64,000 nucleotides of DNA from Tribonema minus. Its lineage: Eukaryota; Sar; Xanthophyceae; Tribonematales; Tribonemataceae. A program made the translations under genes and the position numbers. This document shows positions 24,237-36,200 of the stretch, piece after piece (within the stretch, counting starts at the first letter, position 1; the number at the start of each line of letters is the position of its first letter). The notes under the pieces were generated by a model. It saw only the letters and a list, made by a program, of their open reading frames with translations, had not been told where the DNA came from and did not search any database. Location of the stretch: assembly GCA_017506865.1 (NCBI GenBank), contig JAFCMP010000548.1:434001-498000 (forward strand), written 5' to 3'.

Positions 24237-24539
24237 CTGCATGCTGCTCCAGTCCTTGCAGCTCGCAGCTGAATAAGCCACTGGCGCGCCAGCGTCGAAG
24301 ACGCCCTCAACGGTAGTCAGGCGGCAAAGGGCCTGACAGAGGCTCACACAGCCGCCTGGTCCACAACAAATGGCACTGCAATCGCGGGTTTCAAGACTTA
24401 AGTGCAGGCGGTCACATCAACCTGCTGCCAGCCACATATCGTATTGCAGTATCAGATTGCGTCGGTGCCTCAGCGTTTCATGACTATGTGCTCGTAGTGC
24501 AGTCTTACACTGGCCTCACGATCACACCTTGGTGCATGC

Positions 24540-24842
24540 ATGAGTACGAACATGACGGCAAGACTTTGTGTAGATGTCGATGAGAGCAATGTCAGCGGCG
24601 GTGATCACGGCTACGTGGTCACATGGTCAGCATCTCTGCGCGGCACTCCGATCAAAAGTGCAAGCCTGAATGCAATCAGAAAGCCAAATGCTACAGGGAC
24701 ATGTACGCTGACGGTGACAGACGGTTCTGGACTTGGTGCGGTGCACAGCTTTGTCATGCAGCATCACAAGCCACTGTACCACCGCCCGACGGGCTGGTCT
24801 ACACGCCCGACGGTCAATGCTACCCAGTGCAGTGTCTCGTGA
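24540..24842 (+). CDS. Possible Ig/PKD-like domain ORF
   Basis: A 100-codon frame contains GYVVTWSASLRGTPIKSASL and TGTCTLTVTDGSGLG, a pattern seen in PKD or Ig-like beta-sandwich repeats (W-x5-G, then G-x-y-x-L-x-V-T-D-x-x-G). There is no partner exon, and an overlapping frame on the same strand is equally open. Treat as tentative. Confidence 0.25.
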   Translation: MSTNMTARLCVDVDESNVSGGDHGYVVTWSASLRGTPIKSASLNAIRKPNATGTCTLTVTDGSGLGAVHSFVMQHHKPLYHRPTGWSTRPTVNATQCSVS

Positions 24843-25020
24843 ATGCCATAAATCTCGAACAAAACCACAAGGGAAGTGCAACGTCAAGTGCACATCTTAA
24901 AGTGCAAAACTGACTGCAAACCAAACCAGTGCTCATTTCAACACCATTCGTGGATGCAGGCTGGCTAGATGATTTTTAGAAACATACACGAGTGTCTCAG
25001 ACAACTCCCCTGGGGCGGCA

Positions 25021-26400
25021 CTAGATGGGGGTCAATGTGATGTGGGCCGTGCTCATGATCGTGGACACTCTGTGCCCTTCACAGATCTGGGGGGTGAAGA
25101 AGGGTGCGCGGTAGATGGCAATACCCAGAGGGAGCGCGTGCTCCATCACAGCGAGGATGTCTGCAAGGCTGTCATGAGGAGTGACGGCGTGATCTTCACT
25201 GTCCTCCCTATTGCTCCAGTGTACGTCATAAAGGTACTCGTCTACATTATCGTCTACCAGTAAGCCATGCTGTATGATGTGTGGCTTCATGAAAAACTTT
25301 GTAGTGTGGGCCTGTGCGAAGTGTGGGTCTTGCATGGAAGCGCACCACGCATCCAGCTCCGCTACCGTTTCGAATCCTACGCTGACGTAGTACAGGGGCT
25401 CTGTGAGCGTCTGCTCAGGCGGCATCTGCGTGGTGCAAGTCACGCCCTCTTCAAAGTGAAGGGTGAACGTGCATGTGAACTGGCCCCACTGCATGACGAG
25501 CGGTGGCGAGCCGGGCTGTAGCTTGCCGCAAGCTATGAACTGAAGCTCCCTGGGCGCGCCTGCGGGCGGATCATACCACATTGCACCGGGGTTGACACGT
25601 CTGAAGACTTCAGCCGGAGGGGGGTCACAACTGCTATCTTCATCGGCACGTCCGATATCACCATGGTCATGGCGACAGCTGTTCAGCACCTCCTCCTCGT
25701 TGCCGTCGGTGCGCGACGCCACCGTCTCGTCAACCACACAGCAGTCGATGCGCAGGCCAAAGTCCACCTCCGCTACGGTGCTGAGCAGGCGCGGGTTGCT
25801 CACGACAAACTCGTAGGCGTCGACGTGCGTGCTCCAGAGGCTGCGTGCTGAGCGCTCGTTGCAGAGCACCACCAGTGGCGCATCTGCCAGTGAGTCTTCG
25901 TCTGCAAAGCGGTGGCTCGCCATGTAGTGCCGATGCTTGACAGTGTTGATGAGGCGTTGAAGGAAGATGCGGGTCTGTGCAGCAGGAACTCGTCCGACTG
26001 CGCCGCCGACTGCGCCACCAACTGGTGGAACTCTGCGACCTCGGCGCGCATGCCCTGCGCCCGCCACAGGCCCAGCGCCTCACGCAGCTCCCGCGTCCCG
26101 CAGCTCCGTGACTCCGCCGGCGTGAGGAGACCAGTCTACATGTAGTGGAGGAGTTCGCTAAACACGTCAGGGTCGCAGTCCATCTACACCGTGCGCAGCT
26201 CCTGTCCGTCCCCGCGCCGCGCTCCGTCGCGCATGGCCGACGTCGCCTTGGCGCACAGTGCAGGCAGCCTGCCGTTCTCCAGCACGTCGCCGCCAACGAC
26301 GAAGGTCCGGTCGGAACCCAAGCACCTGAAGGCAAAGAACTTTGGCTCATCTCCCGCTCTGCCACCTGAAAGTCAATGTTGTGGGTGCTGTAGTCAAAGA
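25021..26400 (-). pseudogene. BTB/T1 (KCTD-like) protein gene with two in-frame TAGs
   Basis: From about 26360 the frame reads FFAFRCLGSDRTFVVGGDVL, then MDCDPDVFSELLHYM and TGLL, then RELREALGLWRAQGMRAEVA. This matches the BTB T1 core, in which D-R-D-P-x-x-F-x-x-I-L-x-Y-L-R-T-G-x-L precedes a helical end. TAG codons stand at 26186-26184 and 26138-26136, the second at the usual Arg of the L-R-T-G motif. Near 25960-26010 the coding frame changes. After that, 26067-25021 is open for 348 codons to TAG, with ordered, low-repeat sequence such as QWGQFTCTFTLHFEEGV and FFMKPHIIQHGLLVDDNVDE. BTB proteins of this kind often bind Cul3. The three lesions suggest a decaying gene, but the long open 3' part argues for recent damage or sequence error. 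Confidence 0.6.
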
Positions 26401-26949
26401 GGTGTGGTAGTGGCGTGCACGTGTGAGGTTGGCGTAGTGCCGTGGTGACGCGCTGAGGTCGGAGCGTAGTGATTTGGTGGCAGTAGGGGCACCAGTGCGG
26501 GCAGCTGCTGCACTAAAGGCACAGAGAGAGAACTCACCTGTGGAGTCAGCCGTGGCATTAGCGCATTTGGCGCGTTTGGTGGCTGGCGGTGGTGGCTCAG
26601 AGTGTATGCCTTCCATAAGCGCTTTTTGTGTGCCGCTGCTGACCCACCTCTCCCCCCAACTCCCAAGCAACAGCCTTTTGTTTCAAACGCAACTTGTAGA
26701 AGTTCATGAAGTGAGTTGAAGTTGGAGTGCTTGACGACACCGCACACGGGCAGCCAGCCAGACAGTGTGTGTGGTGCCTGTCTGGACTGGTCGAGCTGCA
26801 CCCGAGTTGTGTTTCACGCAGATTGGCCCGCTATAGCTGCCTGCGCAGCTGAGAAGCGCCGAGCTGTCGGGCGTAGGTCACACACGTGGCCGTCAGAACT
26901 ACAGTCTCTACAACTGGACGGAGCCGTACAAGGGCTCGTTTGGCTACCT

Positions 26950-27526
26950 TCACCAACACTTGTAGAGACCAGCGAAGACGTCAGCGGGATGCTCGCGAGC
27001 CAAACTACCCCACCGCTCAAAACCTGAGGCAGCTGGTCCTGGAGGGCAGCGCTTCAGCAACTGCTGCACTGACACGTTGACTCTTGGACTCCGTGCATGC
27101 AGCTGTCTTGCATGAATCATGATGTCCGACACCGCACTCCTCAGCTCCGGCAGCAGTCCAGCGCCGCCTGCCTTGTGCCCCGGGTACGGAGTGATTACCA
27201 CGTGTGTGCGACTGCGCATGGTGTGTGCGACCATACTCCTGGGCATTGTCGATCACGCGCCCCACGGCCTCCATCACCCACGTGGGGGCGACAGCACACG
27301 CAGCGCTTTGGGACATGCCGGCGGCATCAGCAGCCTTGCCCTCTCTGGCCACCAAGGCGTCCAGCAGCATGAGGCCATGCTCTTGGCAGACAACTACATG
27401 GCTGCGCTCCCTGTTGCTGAGCCCGGCTAACAGCGTTGGCCAGCGCATGCACAAGTCACAGTCACTGTGCAGCAGCAGCTGAGCCAGCGACCAGTCATAG
27501 GACACCCAATTTCCGATGGAGAACAA
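26950..27526 (-). pseudogene. Unrecognised coding-like segment with a frame change
   Basis: The upstream frame, from 27526, reads SYDWSLAQLLLHSDCDLCMR and DALVAREGKAADAAG. Near 27240 the coding-like frame changes to one reading THVVITPYPGHKAGGAGLLP and ending at a TAG (GLYKCW-stop). No family is recognised. Part of it (about 27110-27205) is repeated in inverse orientation at 23745-23840. It may be a 5' part of the BTB locus or a separate broken gene. Confidence 0.35.
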
Positions 27527-27529
27527 TGG

Positions 27530-28369
27530 TCTGAGGAAAGAAGTCTACACGTTATACAATGGAAATGCGTTTGATTCCTCGGCTTAACGACATGAGATCA
27601 TGTCTGGCAAAGCTCATGAGCGCCTTGTGATCATGTCTTGCTAGCGCCGCTCCCCCGTGTCGTCACAACAAGAGCGCCAAGACCAAAGTGTGCTGGAAAA
27701 CTGTGGCATGATGTCATGATGGTGCCCTTACATCAGCTGCATGTTGTGGAGCATGCGAACCACAATCAGAGGTAGAGTTTTTTTTCGCCCCGGTGACAGG
27801 GGAGCTGGTGTCAGCAACATGCCAGTTGAGGTTGACGTGCCTCAAAATGACAACGTTTAGAAGTAGTCGACTTCGTGTACCGACATTGTCCAAATCATGG
27901 ACATAAACAGTGCAGATGCCGCACAGCGCTCTTGCATGCGTAGAGCCAGGTGTGCGTCAAGTCTGGAAGCACACTGGCAGCACGCCATGATGGTTCGCTC
28001 ATGCAACAGACGTAAGACATGAAAACCGCCAGCTGCCGCACTGTGGCACATAGACTCCAGCATCCATGTTCACATTGTGTGCTTGAAAGCCAAACGACGA
28101 ATGCAGCCTTTCGGATCCATACATTGCACCGTCTCTTCACCATCTTCATCGCCAACTTCAAGAGCAACTTGAAGTCCCCAGGTGCGTAGGAACCACAACT
28201 TCTGGAGCTCACGACCTGGAGCCCGCCAGAACTAGTAGCAGCGCCGGACATATCATTTGCTACATTCTGTAGAAGCGTTCCTCCTTTGCATCTAGCACAG
28301 GACCGCGGAGTTAGCAGCCAGAGCTAGGCGCCACGAAAGCAGGAACGCAGCTCCTGAAAAGCTGTAAGC
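27530..28369. other. Upstream region of ABCF gene
   Basis: No supported exon. A T8 run lies at 27778-27785. The stretch is less GC-rich than the gene that follows and should hold the ABCF promoter and 5' UTR. Confidence 0.5.
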
Positions 28370-30172
28370 ATGCCTTCGAAGAGGGGCAAGAAGGGTAAGA
28401 AGGGAGATGACAGCAGCGATGATGGGGCAGCTTTAGATCCCCTCGCTCATCTCAAAAAGGGAGGCAGAAGAGGTGCAGCAGACAGCGACGATGAGCCTCC
28501 TGCCCAGCAGCAGGGCAAGAAGGCGGGGAAGAAAGGCGCCGCAGGGAAAAAAGGCGCTGCAGCTGCAGCCGACAGCGATGATGAGCCACCTTCGAAACCC
28601 GCAGCCCCTGCTGCACCGGCCGGTGGCGCCAAGAAGAAGAAGGGCGGAAAGAAGGGCAAGCGCGGCGGCGACGACAGCAGCGACGGAGAAGCCCTGGACC
28701 CTCTGGCGCACTTGAAGAAGGCTGGCAAGAAGGGCGCCGCTGACAGCGACGAAGATGATGAGGCTGAGCAACCACCTGCACCAGCGGCAGGCGGCAAGAA
28801 GGCCAGGGGCAAGAAGGGCAAGCAGCAGCAGCAGCAGCAGCACGACTCCGATGCAGATGGCAGGCCTGCCAAGGGCAACAAGGGCGCCGCAGCGGCGATG
28901 CAGCTGAGCGACGATGACGATGACCGAAGCGACAATGACGAGCAGCAGCATTCAGCGCGCTCGTTGTCGCCGCCGCCGCCAAAGGGCGGTAAGAAGCGTG
29001 GCAAGGCGGCGGCGCGGCGCGGCGGCGATGCCGCCAGCGACGACGACGCGGGCAGCGCTGAGCCTCCGCCCAAGCAGCAGCAGCAGCAGCAGCAGGGCGG
29101 AAAGAAGGGCAAGAAGGGGGGACGCAGAGGCGCGGAGCCATCGGACGATGAGGAGGAGGCCGCGGCGCCTCTGCCGCCGGCGAGCAAGGGGAAGGGCAGC
29201 AAGAAGAAGGGCGGCGGCCGCGCCGCTGCGCAGGCCGATGCAGACGACGAGCCGCCAGCTGCCGCCGGGGGCAAGAAGAAAGGCGGCGGACACGTCCTCG
29301 CCATGTCCGACTCAGAGGACGATGAGGAGGAGGAGGAGGAGGAGGTACAGCCGCCCCCATTTGCCGGCAAGGGGAAGGGCAAGGGGGGGAAGAAGGCGGC
29401 TGCGGCAGCGGCGGCGGCATCAGAGTCTGAGGAATCTGAGCAAGAGGCGCCGCGCCGCAAGGGCAAGGGGGGCGGCCCGAAGGGCAAGCAGCAGCAGCAG
29501 CGGGGAGGCGGCGGCGGCGGCGGCGGCAGTGGCGATGAGGGGACGCCGCCCAGGAGCAGCAACGCTCATGCGCTGCAGGCAGCAGCCTTCGCAAGCGACA
29601 GCGATGAAGCCGATTCCGACGCGATGGACGTGGAGGAGCCGGAGGAAGTGGCGCCGCCGCCGCGCAACGGCAAGCAGGGCTCGAAGAAGCAAGACAAGGG
29701 GACGGGCAAAGCTCGTGCAGCGTTGCCATCATCAGACGAGGAGAGCGATGGCGAGGCGCAGGCGGCAGAGGCGGCGGCAGCGCAGCAGCGGCGGCGGCTG
29801 CGGCGGCAGCGGCGGCGGCGGCAGCGGCAGCAGCGGGCGGCGGCAACAGCGACGATGACTCCGCGGCGCAGCGCAAGAAGTCCAAGAAGGACAAGAAGGA
29901 GAAGAAAGAAAAGAAGGAGAAGAAGGACAAGAAGGACAAGAAGAAGAAGCGCAGGGATGAGGACGACAGGGCCTCCTCCGACGAGGCGCCAGCCGCTGCG
30001 GCAGAGGAGCGCAATGGCGGCGGCGGCGGCGGCGACGGCGGCATCGCTGCCGTCACGGAGAAAGTCAGTGCCCTGAGCATCATGCCGCGCGCGCTGCCGC
30101 CGCCGGCCGCGAAGAAGCTGTCCGTGGCGCTGCCGCCGCCGCAGCCGCTCGCGCCGTTGCCGCCGCCGCTGG

Positions 30173-30208
<36 letters not shown>

Positions 30209-33200
30209 TGGAGCCACAAGCGCAGGCGGCAGCAGGTGCCGGCAAGGTGAGCAAAGCCCGGGTGTCGCGGCTCTGGCGCAGGCATATTGGCAGTCTTTGG
30301 CTGCTGTGATGTGTACCACAGACATTCCGCAATTACGGGTGGAATTGAAGTTTGCCCAACGTGCAGTCTGGGACTCGCTCAAGAGCGGTGAGCCTGATAT
30401 ATTCATGGCATGTGATTGGTGATGGCATTGTGTACAGGACGCTTAAAACGCTCGTTGTGCATGCATCGGCGGCGCTTGCAGCGCAAAATTGGCGTTGTGC
30501 TTTTTCACTATTCATCCATGCACGCACGCTCGGCCATTGCGCTGTCAGTAACGCAGTGTTCACGCAGTGCCCATCTGCATGCCATCGCCGGCGTCGCCGC
30601 CGCCGCTGGTCCCCCCTGTCTGACAGAGGGCATCACGAATGCTGACGCGTGTGCCCATGTCACCTGTGGCCGCACCCCGGCCTGTTCGCGCGCCATGTGT
30701 GCCCTTCACATGGATTTTTCTGTGTGCTCTGTTGACACTTTATGTGTGACGTCAAGTACTGTCCTCTGGCCGCCACGTGTCCTCTCCTCAAAATCTTGGT
30801 GTGCCTAGGATGACACTTGTCACGGTGACGTCGAGCGCCGCCCTCTGATAGTGCGACCCCCCCTCTCCCGCGCTCTCTCTCTCTCGCGCGCGCGTGCAGC
30901 CCAAGAAGGAAAAGAAAACGAAGCTGCAGCTCAAGCTGGAGGCGGCGGCCAAGGCGCGGGAGCTGGCGGATGCGGCGGCAGGAGTAGCGGCGCCGCCCGC
31001 AGCAGCAGCAGCAGCAGCTGCGCTGGCAGCAGGAGCGGCAGAGGCGGGAGCAGCAGGGGCTGCCGCCGCTGCGCCAGCGGTGGGTGCCGATGCTGCTGCT
31101 GCTGAGCCTCCGCCACCGGAGCCGGCGGGTCCCACGGAGGAGGAGCTTGCTGCACAGCAGGCCAAGGAGGAGAAGAAGGTGAACAAAGGCTGATGTTGAA
31201 GTTGAAAGGCTGTATTGAAGTTTAAGTTGAAGTGCAGCCAGGGCGCTCGATGCGGAATCCTGGATGGTTCTCTGCTGGCGCTGTGCGTATGGATGACCAA
31301 GCTGCCACCATTGCCTGGCGGCGCATGCAGCGGATATGCATTCGTCATGTAGTCTACATGGGGAAAAAGTAGCAGATATGTGAGTGACATCGAGGCACGG
31401 CATATGAGGGCGGTGAGGATCGATGGCAGTTCAACTTTGAGGTGACCGGCACACAATCTTACAGATTCATCCTGTCCCAAGCAACGCCATCTGAAAACCT
31501 TTGCCCTGCTGGCACCGTGACCTTGCCACCCGTCCATCAGGAGAAGAAGCAGAAGGAGCGCGAGCGGCTGGAGCGCATAGCGGACGAGGACAATGATGAC
31601 GAGTACTACGGCAGCGACCACGAGCTGCGCAACAAGGGCCCCGCGGAGACCCTGGAGCAGGAGGTGGATCGGCTGGTGGCGGAGCAGGAGGCAAGTTGAA
31701 GTTGAAGTTGTTGCCAAGTTGAAATTTGAAGTTGCTGCGCCGGTTGGACGCGTCCTCGTCACTCTGAGGTTAAGGTTGTTGTTGCGCCGGCTGACGTCTG
31801 TATCACTTTGAAGTTGAGGTTGCTGCAGTGGCTGTGGCGTCTGCATCACTGGTTGGTAAACAGGGGTTTCAATTACCTGCACAACTTGTGCAGCAGGAAT
31901 GAAGCATCGTAGACCGCGAAGTCCTGTTTGGAGCAGGGCATGTGAGGCATTTGCGCATAGGGTTAGCTAACCTCACATTGAATACAAACCCCTTCTTTTA
32001 GCCCTAAATCTCACTCAGGAGGCAAGTTTAAGGTGAATTTGTTCCGGCTGGAAGCGTCTGCAACACTTTGAAGTTGAGGTTGTTGCGGTGTCTGGAAGCG
32101 TCTGCATCACTGGTCGCAGAAAATGCGTTGATCATGTGCACACCTCGTGCGGGATCGAGCATCATAGACTGTCAAGGTCTGTTTGGAGCAGGGCGTGTGT
32201 GTGAGGCATCGGCACACGAGACGAGACGCCAACGCACGTCAACTTAACCTGGACCCTGACCTAATTCTAGATAATCTTAACCCTCATTGCAACCTCACCC
32301 CAACCCTAACCTGCGTTGACGCATGATGGGAGCGCCTCACATGTACCAAAGGCAGCGTGGTAGCGTTGAGCGCAGTCAACGGACGAGCCCTTACTTCCCC
32401 TCGCTTGCCCATGAATGTATGCCGCGCGAGGCAGTGTGATGTCACCCCATGGAGGCTGACGGCGGCGGCTGTGCGAGCTTCCAGCCACTTGCCATGCCGC
32501 TGCGGTCATGTGATGTGCAGCCCACAATCGCATCGCTGGCATGACAGCCTCCGTTGAAGCTATGCACACCTTCAATGCTTCACAGTGTGACGCGATGCTG
32601 CGGCGTCGGCGCGCACCGCAAACACGGGCCTGCCGCCGGCATGTACCATGCAGGCAATGGTCGCGTCATCGCATCACCCAAAGTCCAGCGAATTCTACGC
32701 ATGGCCTGATCTCAGCTCACGACTTACAAAGTAGACGACCATCTACACTGTGGCTGACAGTAACGTTGCTCTGTCTGTCGCGCACGCGCAGCCGCCGCAA
32801 GGCTGCGAGTCACGCCGTCGCTGCGCCGTTGCTGCAGCATTGCAGCATTACCGTTGCTGCAGCATTGCAGCATTGCTCAGCCGCCGCCTGCGATGACCGC
32901 CGCCGCGCCACTGTCGGCGTGCGCGGCGTCCGCGCTGCCGCGGGTGGTAGCTGCCATTGCACCACTGCATACGACTACTGCCTGCGCCCATTCCTCAGCC
33001 ATTGGCCATTCCCGCAGCGCTCAATTGTCATCATTCGCACCGACGCGGCAGCGCCACCGTCCGATACCATATTCCTTGCCTCAGTGTGATGCCGCGCCAC
33101 CGTTCAATACCACATACCCGATGACTCAGTGTGATCACTCACTGTGACACTGTATCTGCCTCGCTCGCCGATGCACTCGTGGCTGGGGCGAGCAGGAGAC

Positions 33201-36200
33201 GATGGGCAAGCGACAGCACCATCATATAAGACCTAGCCTCAGCGCGCTGACTCACTGTGACGCTTCGTTTGTCTCGCTCGCGCTGGCACCTGGGTTGCGG
33301 CGCGCAGGAGAATTCGAGCAAGCAATAGCACCACTATAAGACCATGTACCCCTATTCTCAGCGCGATCGCTCACAGTGACGCTGCATCTGCCTCGCTTGC
33401 GGTTGGTACTTGGGTTGCGGGGAGCAGGAGAAGACGGGCAAGAAGGTCAGCGCGCGGCAGCGGAAGAAGCTCGCGCAGGACGTGGAGGCGCGGCGGCGCA
33501 ACGTGGCGAGCGAGCTGGCGGAGGAGGCGGCGCACAGGTGAAAATTCAACTCTAGCCTCAAACTTCAACTCTAGCCGTTCGACATCACAATATGCGTGCA
33601 GCTACTGAAATCAGTGGGGGGCAGCGGCGCAATGTGGCGAGCGAGCTGGCGGAGGAAGCAGCGCACAGGCAAAACTTCAACCATGGTATCAAACTTCAAC
33701 ACCATCATTATGCGTGCAGCTACTGTATATCAGTGGGGGGCAGCGACGGCGCAACGTGGCCAGCGAGCTGGCGGAAGAGGCAGCGCACAGGTGAAAACCT
33801 TTAACCCTAGCCTCAAACTTCAACACAATGCAGCTGTATCAGAGGGGGCGACCAACCCTAGCCTCCTCTCACGCAGCCCTATCAGTAAGGGTGCATATTG
33901 GTTGTGGGGGCAGGTTTGACTTAGGTTTCCAGCCCTGCATAGCCTTGCGCAAGTAGATAGCATCGGGTCTGCAGTGGAGGCCGCACTCAGCTGACACACT
34001 GACTTTGAGCACTGCTCATCATCGCATTTACACACACTGCCCCTCTGCCTGGGGTCATCTGACTTGAGCCTTCTACACGCTGCATGACACGCGCGCTGGC
34101 TGACGAGGTGAGCCGGTATCAATGACATGACGCACGGGGTGTGTGCAGCTTGAACAAGCCCCGGGCATCAGCCCCACGGAGCCTCCAAGTCTTTTTCTGT
34201 CAGACCCCAGTGACACCACAGGTACATTTCAGGCAGCTATACCACAAGTGCGTTCAAAGCGGCAGCACCATTGCAGGACCTGCCGCAGCGCAGCAAAACG
34301 CGCGTTCCGCGAAGCGGCGCGGCTGGAGCCGGCGCGGCGCAGCATTCTCGCTTTGGTGCAGGCACCCACATCCCATTCATACATGCCTCCTCTTTTCTTT
34401 CAGTTGCGCCATCACCGCAGTGCTTGTCGCCATGAGCTACAGCTCTTCTGATCGTGCATGCGGTCACTTGCGCGCCGTTCGCGCGTGCATATTCCACTCT
34501 TATCCTCCGTTTCGTGCGGCGTCGCTCGCCGCGAGTCGCAGCGCAGCGCGGTTCTGACTGTGCTCGGTGCGCAATGATGATGATGCTCCGCCGTGTATGC
34601 GCATGTGCGCAGGGAGGGCGCGCAGTTTGCGTGCAGCCAGAGCGCCGTCAACGAGAACGACCCCACGTGGCAGAACTCGCTGGACGTCATCATACCGCAG
34701 TTCACCATCTCGGCCATGGAGAAGACGCTCTTCAAGGACTCGTCCCTGCAGGCAAGTCTGAGTCCCTTGTGCTACCGCCCGCGCGTGTGTTACGGTGTTG
34801 AACTGTGTGGATTGTTCAAGTCCTTGCACTGTGTGTTACTTGCAGTGTCTGACCTGCCGCGGGCGCGGTGTGGGCGCATTTGCGTTTTGAACATCATCAC
34901 AACGACCCTGAACCACGGGTGAGGGTGAGGGTGAGGGAATAGCCCTACGATTAGGGTTCCAAACCAACCCTAACCAACAATGCGCCCAAGCCTTCAATCG
35001 CAACATGCATGACTTTGTTGTGATTCATGACTCATGTCGCTGCAATCATCTCTTATCGTCTGCTGCATCGATCGAAGTGGTGCCTGCTTGGGTCACGGCG
35101 AGAGCCGCTGTGACCTCGTCAACCTGGCATTGAAGTAGCTTATGAGCATAGATCCAGATGCCATATACATGAGCGGCTACACGGGGCACGCTTATGGTGG
35201 CATGTGCGCCATGCCGTGCGTGCTGTGCCATCAGCATGTGTGCAAATCATTGACTCACCATTCTCCAAAAATCAGCACGCCCTGTCACAGGCTCGCTCTC
35301 TGTGTGTCGCCGCACTCCGCCACTTCAACTGCCGCATGTGACGCCCCCCCCCTCCCCCTCGCCCCCCAATCAGATTGTGCACGGGCGCAAGTACGGCCTG
35401 GTGGGCCCCAACGGCGCCGGCAAGTCCACGCTGCTCAAGATGATCGCCGCCAAGGAGCTGCGTATACCGCCGCGCGTCGACTGCCTGTACGTCGAGCAGG
35501 AGGTCGTCGCGGACGACACGCCCGCCGTGCAGGCCGTCATGAAGGCCGACAAGGAGCGCTGGGCGCTGCTGCAGGAGGAGAGGTGCGTCGCCCGCTTGAA
35601 GTTTCATTGGACGCGGCTGATTTGAAGTTAAGGTAGTGCAGGCGAGTGGTCGCGGACGGTGCGCTCGCTGTCATGAAGGCCGACAAGGAGCGCTGGGTGC
35701 TGCTGCAGGAGGAGAGGTGCATCGCCCGCTTGAAGTTTGTGGACGCAGCCCCTACTTGAAGTTGAGCAGTGCAGGAGGTTACCGCGGACGACGCGCACGC
35801 CGTGCAAGTTGTCATGAAGGCCGCACAAGAGCGCTGGGCGCTGCTGCACAACGAGAGGCTGTGCGTTACTGACACCCATGAACTCATGGACGCGGCTCGT
35901 ACTTCCTTTTCACGCGCAACTGAAAAAGTCGCTCTCAACCCCCCTTCCCTGCCGCCTCCGCCGCGGCGCAGGCGACTGGACCGCGCACTGCGCACAACGA
36001 GTTTGTCTCATTGCGACCATGGAGGGCTCAACCCCCCTCCCCACCCGCCCTCTCTCTTCATCGGTAACCCATTCCCATGTGCAAATTGCCAGTCATTCTG
36101 ACACACAAACACTCACACACACACACCCTCACGTGTCTTCTTGTAGGCGGCTGGACCGCGCGCTGCGCACAAACCCAGATGACGAGGACCTCAACGCGCG

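Noticed and set aside
26136..26186. TAG reassigned as a sense codon
   Set aside because: TAG terminates the NCA2 and BTB reading frames at plausible C-termini, so the two internal TAGs are better read as lesions or intron sequence.
30851..31155. Minus and alternate-frame ORFs over ABCF exon 2
   Set aside because: Shadow frames of an Ala/Lys-rich exon; exon 2 on + keeps phase with exons 1 and 3.
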